Shown piece by piece: positions 57,368-64,000 of a stretch of DNA of 64,000 nt. The DNA is from Paraburkholderia atlantica. GTDB taxonomy: Bacteria > Pseudomonadota > Gammaproteobacteria > Burkholderiales > Burkholderiaceae. The DNA lies in assembly GCF_009362785.1 (NCBI RefSeq), contig NZ_WHNQ01000005.1, forward strand, positions 1 through 64,000. The letters run 5' to 3'. A model generated the notes under the pieces. The model had not been told where the DNA came from. It was given only the letters and a program-made list of their open reading frames with translations, and ran no database searches. The translations under genes were made by a program, and so were the position numbers. Positions within the stretch are counted from its first letter, which is position 1; every line of letters starts with the position of its first letter.

Positions 57368-57661
57368 GTGGGTCCCCATGTGAGCAGGCAGAAAATTGCG
57401 GACGAATTGAACGAGCTCTGTCTCGCGTTATTCGACGGCTGGTGTGAGCGCAGATGCGTGATTCCGCTCGCGTATCTGCTGCACGTCTGGCCGATCGTCG
57501 ATGCGACGCAGCGCTCGTTCAAGCGACTGCGCGACAACCTGCGTGATCTCGAATGCTGGCATTTGAACGATCTGTCCGACGAAGATAGCGGGAGGATTCG
57601 CTATCTGCTGGGTGTTTTGTCCCAACAAACCGGAAGCGCAGTGAGCACTTCGACAAACTGA
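57368..57661 (+). CDS. Hypothetical small cytoplasmic protein upstream of a diguanylate cyclase
   Basis: The 97-residue product from GTG 57368 has AAAGGGA about 7 nt upstream; an earlier in-frame GTG (57362) lies too close to that site. The sequence is mostly helical with several Leu/Asp-rich segments (RLRDNLRDLECWHLNDLSDEDSGRIRYLLGVL region) and three Cys in the first half. I recognise no domain. It ends 26 bp before the cyclase gene, so the two may form an operon. Confidence 0.65.
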   Translation: MGPHVSRQKIADELNELCLALFDGWCERRCVIPLAYLLHVWPIVDATQRSFKRLRDNLRDLECWHLNDLSDEDSGRIRYLLGVLSQQTGSAVSTSTN

Positions 57662-57687
57662 CTCCCGCCGTCGGAAACGCAGAGCAC

Positions 57688-59205
57688 ATGATCCACAGAA
57701 GGAAGGGCCGGTTTCGCGTGCTGATCGCACGGGCGCGCAGATGGCAGGTGCCGCGCGATGGCGTCATTGTCGCGGGGTGCGGCGTGGTGCTGGCAATGCT
57801 CGCGCTGTGCGGCTACACGCTGTATCAGAGCCGCGAGGATGCGATTGAACATGCACTAGATTCGACGCGCGATGTCGCGACGATCATCCAGCGCGACATC
57901 GCGCGCAATTTCGAGTTGTACTCGCTGTCGCTGCAGGCCGTCGCCGACGGCCTCGGGCGTCCGGGCGTGCTCGATTCGCCGCGGTTGTGGCGCGAGATCC
58001 TGTTCGATCGCGCGGCGACCGGGCAATACGTCGGCGCGATGGTGGTGCTCGACGGACTAGGCAATGTCGTGATCGATTCGGAAAACGACGTGCCGCGCAA
58101 GGGAAACCTCTCCGACCGCCAGTACTTCAGGATTCATCGCGAAGATCCGAATTTCGGGCTCTATGTCAGCGCGCCGTATAACTCGAGACTCAGACCGGGT
58201 TCGCGCAGCATAGCGCTGAGCCGGCGACTGTCGCGGCCGGATGGATCGTTTGCGGGAATCGTCGCGCTCGGTATCGATCAGGAGTATTTCGCGAGCCTGT
58301 TCGCGGACCTGCGGATCGGGCAGCACGGCTCGGTGTCGATCATCAGAACGGACGGCACGATCATCGTGCGACGGCCCGACGATCGAAACCTGACGGGCAG
58401 CGATATCAGCAAGACGGAGTTCTTCCAGCGCCTGCTCGCGAAAGACGAGCGCAGTTTTATCGCGTCTTCGCCGCTCGATGGCGTCGAGCGCCTCTACTCG
58501 TTCAGACGGATTCCACAATTGCCGCTGATCGTACTGGTCGACAATTCGACTGCCGATATCTACGCCGGCTGGTGGAAGCGCGCGCTGACGATCGGTTCGC
58601 TGATGCTGATCCTGGGGGGCGGCGTGATCGTGTTGGCGGCGTGGCTCGGCGCCGAGTTGCGGCGTCGACAGCGGGTGGAGCACGAACTCGAACGGCTTGC
58701 CGGCACGGACGGCCTCACCGGCCTGCCCAATCGCCGCGCGCTGTGCGAAACGCTCGACCGCGAATGGCTGCGCGCGCGCCGTACGGGCAGCGTGTTGTCG
58801 CTGCTGTTCGTCGATATCGATCACTTCAAAGCCTACAACGATACGTATGGTCACCAGGCAGGCGATGTCGCGCTGACCGCGGTCGCGCGCTGCATCCGTA
58901 GGGTGATCCAGCGGCCGGGCGATTGCGTCGGCCGATACGGCGGCGAGGAGTTCGTCGTGGTGCTGCCGGATACCGACGTGACCGGCGCCGGAGTGGTTGC
59001 CGAGAAAATCCGCGCGGCGATCGGCGAGTTGGACATCGCGCACGTGGGCTGCGAGTTCGGTCGGGTGACCGTCAGCATCGGCGCGACCACGTCGCGGCCG
59101 GATCGGGTGATGGATGTCGGCGCCGTCGTTCGGGCTGCCGATGAGGCGTTGTATTCGGCAAAGGCCGGTGGCCGGAATATGGTCGCGCAGATGGGGGTTG
59201 GATGA
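57688..59205 (+). CDS. Membrane sensor diguanylate cyclase (Cache-like + GGDEF)
   Basis: The 505-residue protein has an N-terminal membrane segment (about 26-47), an extracytoplasmic PDC/dCache-like domain (about 50-290), a second membrane segment (about 295-318) and a cytoplasmic GGDEF domain (about 335-500). The active site GGEEF is at 418-422, and the inhibitory I-site RPGD at 409-412 is intact. It should make c-di-GMP in response to a periplasmic ligand and be product-inhibited. Ligand unknown. Confidence 0.92.
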   Translation: MIHRRKGRFRVLIARARRWQVPRDGVIVAGCGVVLAMLALCGYTLYQSREDAIEHALDSTRDVATIIQRDIARNFELYSLSLQAVADGLGRPGVLDSPRLWREILFDRAATGQYVGAMVVLDGLGNVVIDSENDVPRKGNLSDRQYFRIHREDPNFGLYVSAPYNSRLRPGSRSIALSRRLSRPDGSFAGIVALGIDQEYFASLFADLRIGQHGSVSIIRTDGTIIVRRPDDRNLTGSDISKTEFFQRLLAKDERSFIASSPLDGVERLYSFRRIPQLPLIVLVDNSTADIYAGWWKRALTIGSLMLILGGGVIVLAAWLGAELRRRQRVEHELERLAGTDGLTGLPNRRALCETLDREWLRARRTGSVLSLLFVDIDHFKAYNDTYGHQAGDVALTAVARCIRRVIQRPGDCVGRYGGEEFVVVLPDTDVTGAGVVAEKIRAAIGELDIAHVGCEFGRVTVSIGATTSRPDRVMDVGAVVRAADEALYSAKAGGRNMVAQMGVG

Positions 59206-59236
59206 CCGGGTGCTCGTGATTGAGCGCCCAGAACGC

Positions 59237-59267
59237 AAAAAGCCCGGTCGCAGTGACCGGGCTTTTT
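59237..59267. terminator. Bidirectional terminator
   Basis: AAAAAGCCCGGTC (59237-59249) pairs with GACCGGGCTTTTT (59255-59267) between the cyclase gene and the opposing tRNA gene. Confidence 0.88.
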
Positions 59268-59279
59268 GCTTGAATCTGG

Positions 59280-59355
59280 TGGTGGGGCGTGAGTGACTCG
59301 AACACTCGACCTACGGATTAAGAGTCCGCTGCTCTACCAACTGAGCTAACGCCCC
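59280..59355 (-). tRNA. tRNA-Lys (anticodon CUU)
   Basis: On the minus strand a 76-nt cloverleaf starts GGGGCGUUAGCUCAGUUGG. The acceptor GGGGCGU/ACGCCCC, D-arm, anticodon loop CUCUUAA with CUU, and GUUCGAGUC T-arm are all visible, and CCA is encoded. It reads AAG codons. The terminator at 59237 follows it. Confidence 0.95.
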
Positions 59356-59557
59356 AACAGAAACGAGATTATGCAGCATCTTTTCGAGATTGCCAAGCCC
59401 TATTCGCAGCTTTATTAAAAAGATCGGCATCGCCCGAACTTGAGCGTTCCCTCGACAAAGCCGCCATTCAGAAAACATCGTCGCGTCCAACGCGGCCGGT
59501 ATCATGTCGCGGACACTTCGCCGCACGCAGCATCGCGGCATTCGACCGGGGATGCCC

Positions 59558-59962
59558 ATGGATAGCACAGAGATTACCCAGTTGCTCGACCGAGTTCTCG
59601 CGCCATGGGTCCGAGCGCTGACTCTGACGCCGATCAAGGTCGACGAGGAAAGCGCCACGCTGCGTTTGCCGTTCTCTGGCGAGTGGCGTCACTCGGGCGG
59701 CATGATCAGCGGCCAGGTGTTCATGGCGGCCGCGGATACGGCGATGGTCGTCGCCATCACCGCCGCCCTCGGCGGCTTCAAGCCGATGAGTACAGTGTCG
59801 CTGAACATCAGCTTCATGCGTGCGGTCCGCAAGGGCGATGTGCTGATCAAGGCGCGCGTGCTTCGCATGGGCCGCAATCTCGTGTTCGGCGAAGTCGAAC
59901 TGTTCGACGAAGGCGGCAACATGGCCGTTCATGCCACCACGACTTACGCGTTGCTGGAGTAA
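59558..59962 (+). CDS. PaaI-type hotdog thioesterase
   Basis: The 134-residue single hotdog domain has HSGGMISGQVFMAAADTAM (key HSGG and AxDTA) and SLNISFMRAVRKGD, typical of PaaI/YdiI acyl-CoA thioesterases. ATG 59558 has GGGGA about 5 nt upstream; ATG 59552 and earlier starts are possible. The acyl substrate is unknown. A patatin-like gene follows 75 bp later. Confidence 0.86.
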   Translation: MDSTEITQLLDRVLAPWVRALTLTPIKVDEESATLRLPFSGEWRHSGGMISGQVFMAAADTAMVVAITAALGGFKPMSTVSLNISFMRAVRKGDVLIKARVLRMGRNLVFGEVELFDEGGNMAVHATTTYALLE

Positions 59963-60037
59963 ATGCCGCCCGGACCGGAGTCGGCCGGCAACACAATCCG
60001 CCCGTAGCAAAAGCAAAAGAAAGCAAGGAAAAGCAGC

Positions 60038-60916
60038 ATGTTCGATCAGGTCGTTTTCGCCGGCGGCGGCAACCGCTGCTGGTGGCAGGCGGGTTTCTGG
60101 GACGTCGTGCAGCCGCGGCTCGACATCCGTCCGCGCGTGATCACCGGCATTTCGGCCGGCGCCGCAACTGCGTGCATGATTTACACGCGCGGTGATTCCG
60201 ACTGGGTCATGCGCTATTACGAGGACGCGCTGCGCCATAACACGCGCAACGCCTACTGGGGCAACCTGCTGCGCGGCGAGTCGGTGTTCCCGCATTACCG
60301 GATCTACCGGCAGGCGCTGCTAGACATCTACGGCGACAAGTTTTCCAGGCTCGCGCAGGCGCCGGAAATCCGCATCGGCGTGTCGCATCTGCCGCGCTGG
60401 CTTGGCGCTCGCAGCGCGGTCGCGGCGGGGCTGGTCGCATACAACATCGAAAAATACGTGCGTAAGACGCTGCATCCGACGCTCGGTCGGACGCTCGGCT
60501 TTCATCCTGAATTCGTGCGCGCGCAGGATTGCGCGAGCGTCGACGAGTTGGCGGACCTCATCCTGCAGTCGTCGAGCACACCGCCATTCACGCCGGTTCT
60601 GCGGCGCAACGGCCGGCCGGTGCTGGACGGCGGCATGGTCGATAACGTACCGGTCGGCGCGCTAGATGCCGATACTCCCGGCAACGTGCTCGTGATGGTC
60701 ACGCGTCTTTATCCGCGGCCGCAGATGTTCGTCGTGCCGCACGGCGTGCAGCAACGGCTTTACGTGCAGCCGTCGCGCAAGGTGCCGATTTCGAGTTGGG
60801 ATTACACGAGTCCATCGCAAATGGTGCACGCCTATAACCTTGGCCGTGCCGATGGCGAGGTCTTTCTTGAACGCATCCCTGCGTTGATGGAGGCGGGAGC
60901 GCACGAAGCGCGGTGA
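60038..60916 (+). CDS. Patatin-like phospholipase
   Basis: Serine-aspartate lipase of 292 residues. The oxyanion loop VFAGGGNRCWW is at about 6-16, the nucleophile elbow GISAG at about 38-42 and the catalytic Asp in DGG near residue 200. No signal peptide is seen, so it acts in the cytoplasm or at the membrane. AAGGAAAAG precedes the ATG. It may share a transcript with the thioesterase upstream; a joint role in acyl-chain turnover is inference. Confidence 0.9.
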   Translation: MFDQVVFAGGGNRCWWQAGFWDVVQPRLDIRPRVITGISAGAATACMIYTRGDSDWVMRYYEDALRHNTRNAYWGNLLRGESVFPHYRIYRQALLDIYGDKFSRLAQAPEIRIGVSHLPRWLGARSAVAAGLVAYNIEKYVRKTLHPTLGRTLGFHPEFVRAQDCASVDELADLILQSSSTPPFTPVLRRNGRPVLDGGMVDNVPVGALDADTPGNVLVMVTRLYPRPQMFVVPHGVQQRLYVQPSRKVPISSWDYTSPSQMVHAYNLGRADGEVFLERIPALMEAGAHEAR

Positions 60917-60974
60917 GCGATGCGGCCGGGCGGGGTGGGGACACTCCCGACCCGCCGGCCGCATCACCCACGAA

Positions 60975-61988
60975 TCACCGCCGACGCCCGCCCTGCAACG
61001 CCTCCGGATTCGCGACACTGGCGGTATCGCCGGCGTCGAACGCGAGAATGTTTTTGAACGCTGCCGAAAAATACAGCTCGTAGCTCTCGCGCTCCACGTA
61101 GCCGATGTGCGGCGTGCAGATCACGTTTTCCATGCGCAGCAGGCTGTAGCCCTGCAGAATCGGCTCGCTTTCGTAGACGTCGATCGCGACCATCCCCGGA
61201 CGATTGTGCGACAGCGCGTTCACCAGCGCATTCTCTTCGAGCAGCTCGGCGCGGCTCGTGTTCACGAGCAGCGCGGTCGGCTTCATGCGCATCAGATCGT
61301 CCTGCTTGACGATGCCACGCGTGTCGTCGTGCAGACGCAGGTGCAGCGACAGCACATCGCTGGTCTCGAATAGTTCCTCACGGCTCGCCGCGACGCCGTA
61401 GCCGTCGGCGCTGGCGGCTTCGCGCGAATGCTCGCGGCCCCAGATCAAAACGTTCATACCGAACGCCTTGCCGTAGCCAGCGAGCAGCCGGCCGATCTTG
61501 CCGTAGCCCCAGATCCCCAGCGTCTGGCCGCGCAGCACTTGCCCCAAACCGAAGTTCGGGGGCAGCGCCGACGTCTTCAGCCCCGACTGCTGCCAGGCAC
61601 CCTGCTTAAGGTTTGCCACGTATTGCGGAATACGACGTTGGGCGGCCATGATGAGTGCCCACGTCAGTTCGGCCGGCGCGACCGGCGAACCGGTGCCCTC
61701 GAGCACGGCAATGCCGCGCTCGGTACAGGCCGCCAGATCGATGTGGCTCGCCACTTTGCCGGTCTGACTGATCATGCGCAAACGCGGCAGCTTATCGAGC
61801 AGTTGCGACGTGATCCGGGTACGTTCGCGGATCAGGACGAGGGCGTCGACTTCCGCAAGACGGCTCGCAAGTTGTCCGAGACCGCGCACGGTATTGTTGA
61901 ATACTTTGACTTCCTGGTCGGCCAGCAATTGAAAGCAGTCGAGCTTGCGAACGGCGTCCTGGTAATCGTCGAGGATGGCAATCTTCAT
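60975..61988 (-). CDS. D-2-hydroxyacid dehydrogenase (NAD-dependent)
   Basis: The 337 residues run from ATG 61988. The NAD site is GIWGYGKIG (GxGxxG form), catalytic Arg lies in NTSRAELLEE, Glu in YESEP and His in CTPHIGY. It belongs to the SerA/formate-glycerate dehydrogenase family; substrate could be phosphoglycerate, glyoxylate or another 2-ketoacid. Typical SerA has C-terminal ACT domains, which are absent here. It is divergent from pckG. Confidence 0.9.
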   Translation of the reverse strand: MKIAILDDYQDAVRKLDCFQLLADQEVKVFNNTVRGLGQLASRLAEVDALVLIRERTRITSQLLDKLPRLRMISQTGKVASHIDLAACTERGIAVLEGTGSPVAPAELTWALIMAAQRRIPQYVANLKQGAWQQSGLKTSALPPNFGLGQVLRGQTLGIWGYGKIGRLLAGYGKAFGMNVLIWGREHSREAASADGYGVAASREELFETSDVLSLHLRLHDDTRGIVKQDDLMRMKPTALLVNTSRAELLEENALVNALSHNRPGMVAIDVYESEPILQGYSLLRMENVICTPHIGYVERESYELYFSAAFKNILAFDAGDTASVANPEALQGGRRR

Positions 61989-62373
61989 GGTATGTGATTT
62001 GCGGCGCACCTCTGTGGTGCGAACCGAATGTTATGCTGACTGTCCCAGCATGTGACTTAGGTCACACGTTGGTCTGGCTAGATGCCCTACCGTAGAAGCT
62101 GCCGCACGAAAAAGAACGGCAGCGCTACGTGAAGGCGAATTGAGAACGTTTTTAGCAGTTTGTTGCGTGTTGAGGCAAGCCGCTTTACACAAGGTTGCAG
62201 AAGCCTTGCAGAAAGCGGGCCTCCGCCTGGCAAACTGTGTGGCCCAGGACGATCTGCGCAATCATGCGCTGACAGTCGCAAATTGACACGTCGGCGTGAT
62301 GAATTCAATGCCTCTCGCATGCAGCGTCCCAGGGCTTGTACCGTTTTTCTTTGCTTCAATCGGAGACAAGTCG
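61989..62373. other. Divergent control region upstream of pckG
   Basis: This 385-bp gap has no supported ORF. It contains a perfect CRP-type palindrome (62051-62066) about 60 bp from the dehydrogenase start and about 310 bp from pckG. Confidence 0.55.
62051..62066. promoter_or_regulatory. Perfect CRP/FNR-type palindrome
   Basis: TGTGACTTAGGTCACA fits TGTGA-N6-TCACA exactly and is fully symmetric. Its position suits control of the dehydrogenase more than pckG, but both are possible. Confidence 0.6.
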
Positions 62374-64000
62374 ATGAATCTTCCCTCGTTCGAAGGGCCG
62401 CCCGCTATCGAGGCGCCCACATGGGTCAAACACCGCAAGCTGATCGACTGGGTCCAGCGCATCGCAGCGCTAACCAAGCCCGAAAAAGTGGTCTGGTGCG
62501 ACGGCTCGCAGGAAGAATATGACCGCCTGTGCGCGCAGATGGTCGAAGCCGGAACCCTGAAGAAGCTCAACCCCGCCAAGCGTCCCAATTCCTATCTTGC
62601 CTGGTCCGATCCGTCCGACGTCGCGCGCGTCGAAGATCGCACCTTCATCTGTTCGCAGCGCGCCGAGGACGCCGGCCCCACCAACAACTGGATCGCTCCG
62701 GCCGAAATGCGCTCGACGCTCGACGGCCTGTTCGACGGCGCGATGCGCGGCCGCACGATGTACGTGGTGCCGTTCTCGATGGGCCCGCTCGGCTCGCCGA
62801 TCGCGCACATCGGCGTCGAGTTGAGCGACAGCCCGTACGTGGTGACCAATATGCGCATCATGACGCGCATGGGCCGCAAGGTGTACGACGTGCTCGGCGA
62901 GGACGGCCCGTTCGTGCCGTGCGTGCATTCGGTCGGCGCACCGCTCGCGGCTGGCGAGCAGGACGTGTCGTGGCCTTGCAACAAGACCAAGTACATCGTG
63001 CATTTCCCCGAATCGCGCGAAATCTGGAGCTTTGGCTCGGGCTATGGCGGCAACGCGCTGCTCGGCAAGAAGTGCTTCGCGCTTCGCATCGCATCGACGA
63101 TGGGGCGCGACGAGGGCTGGCTTGCCGAACACATGTTGATTCTCGGCGTCACGTCGCCGGAAGGGCGCAAGCATCACGTGGCGGCGGCGTTCCCGTCGGC
63201 GTGCGGCAAGACCAACTTTGCGATGCTGATCCCGCCGGCCGGCCTGAACGGCTGGAAGATCTCGACGATCGGCGACGATATCGCGTGGATCAAGCCGGGC
63301 AAGGACGGCCGGCTGTACGCGATCAATCCGGAAGCCGGCTACTTCGGCGTGGCGCCGGGCACCAGCGAAAAGACCAACTTCAACGCGCTTGCCACGTTGA
63401 AGGAAAACGTGATCTTCACGAACGTCGCGCTGACCGATGACGGCGACGTCTGGTGGGAAGGTATGACCGACGAGCCGCCGGCACACCTGATCGACTGGCA
63501 GGGCAAGGACTGGACGCCGGCCGATGCAAAGGAAACCGGCCGCAAGGCGGCCCATCCGAACGCACGCTTCACGGCGCCGGCTTCGCAGTGCCCGTCGATC
63601 GATGCGGACTGGGAAAACCCGGCCGGTGTCGCAATCGACGCGTTCATCTTCGGCGGCCGCCGCTCGACCACCGTGCCGCTCGTCACCGAAGCGCGCAACT
63701 GGGTCGAGGGCGTCTACATGGCGGCGACAATGGGCTCCGAAACCACTGCCGCGGCGGCTGGCCAGCAAGGCGTGGTGCGCCGGGATCCGTTCGCGATGCT
63801 GCCGTTCTGCGGCTACAACATGAGCGACTATTTCAGCCATTGGCTGAAAACCGGCGAGCGTCTGCAGCAACTTAGCGCAAAGCTGCCAAAGATCTTCTGC
63901 GTGAACTGGTTCCGTAAGGGTCCGGACGGCAAGTTCGTGTGGCCCGGCTTCGGCGAGAACATGCGCGTGCTGAGCTGGATGGTCGGCCGCATCGAAGGCA
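62374..64000 (+). CDS. pckG: Phosphoenolpyruvate carboxykinase (GTP), 5' part (3' cut by window)
   Basis: Converts oxaloacetate and GTP to phosphoenolpyruvate, the first committed step of gluconeogenesis. The frame is open from ATG 62374 to the window edge, 542 codons of about 610-620. P-loop [11 protein letters not shown] with its reactive Cys, RRSTTVPLV, and the N-terminal [10 protein letters not shown] are typical of the GTP-dependent family. GGAGA lies upstream of the ATG. The GTP-type sequence separates it from the ATP-dependent PckA. Confidence 0.96.
   Translation, partial: MNLPSFEGPPAIEAPTWVKHRKLIDWVQRIAALTKPEKVVWCDGSQEEYDRLCAQMVEAGTLKKLNPAKRPNSYLAWSDPSDVARVEDRTFICSQRAEDAGPTNNWIAPAEMRSTLDGLFDGAMRGRTMYVVPFSMGPLGSPIAHIGVELSDSPYVVTNMRIMTRMGRKVYDVLGEDGPFVPCVHSVGAPLAAGEQDVSWPCNKTKYIVHFPESREIWSFGSGYGGNALLGKKCFALRIASTMGRDEGWLAEHMLILGVTSPEGRKHHVAAAFPSACGKTNFAMLIPPAGLNGWKISTIGDDIAWIKPGKDGRLYAINPEAGYFGVAPGTSEKTNFNALATLKENVIFTNVALTDDGDVWWEGMTDEPPAHLIDWQGKDWTPADAKETGRKAAHPNARFTAPASQCPSIDADWENPAGVAIDAFIFGGRRSTTVPLVTEARNWVEGVYMAATMGSETTAAAAGQQGVVRRDPFAMLPFCGYNMSDYFSHWLKTGERLQQLSAKLPKIFCVNWFRKGPDGKFVWPGFGENMRVLSWMVGRIEG

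Overview
The window is a high-GC, gene-dense stretch around the replication-origin region of chromosome 1 of a Burkholderia/Paraburkholderia-type betaproteobacterium. The call rests on the rpmH-rnpA-yidD-yidC-mnmE block read leftward, the divergent dnaA-dnaN-gyrB block, the Burkholderia-style gsp cluster with an inverted short gspC, strongly GC3-biased codons, and protein sequences that read as Burkholderiaceae throughout. Both ends cut genes: gspE on the left and pckG on the right.

Layout. 1-8224: type II secretion genes gspE (3' end), F, inverted C, then G-H-I-J-K-L-M-N. 8333-13149: multidrug efflux genes, namely an outer-membrane factor lipoprotein, a MarR regulator and a 14-TM DHA2 exporter, with no adaptor (EmrA) gene present. 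13201-19314: a lipoprotein, gshA, an ada-alkA alkylation-repair pair, a roughly 64-nt small RNA carrying two copies of an anti-Shine-Dalgarno motif, a VOC protein and a YaeQ protein. 19457-25970: L-arabinose locus with a LysR regulator, an aldehyde-dehydrogenase homologue whose catalytic Cys and Asn are both Ser, and the AraFGH importer. 26225-31939: small secreted and membrane proteins (one a 59-residue GTG-start ORF), a HIT hydrolase, a GlxA-type regulator facing an SDR, and a WspR-like diguanylate cyclase. 32186-33474: a tyrosine recombinase gene that has lost its catalytic tyrosine region, flanked by a short direct repeat. 33562-44707: mnmE, an XRE regulator, yidC, yidD, rnpA, rpmH, dnaA, dnaN, gyrB. 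44708-46011: a non-coding region with two perfect DnaA boxes, a broken AraC-type gene and a 5.9-copy 11-bp tandem repeat; it is a candidate for part of oriC. 46012-54442: eutBC, a divergent Cd/Zn/Pb ATPase-MerR pair, dbpA and a PLP aminotransferase. 54507-64000: an orphan amino-acid binding protein, an AraC regulator, a LysE-type exporter, a sensor diguanylate cyclase, tRNA-Lys(CUU), a thioesterase, a patatin, a D-2-hydroxyacid dehydrogenase and pckG.

Most of the window is conserved core chromosome. The observations most worth checking are the aldehyde dehydrogenase with both catalytic residues replaced, the anti-SD small RNA, the decayed regulator and tandem repeat near the origin, and the crippled integrase remnant.
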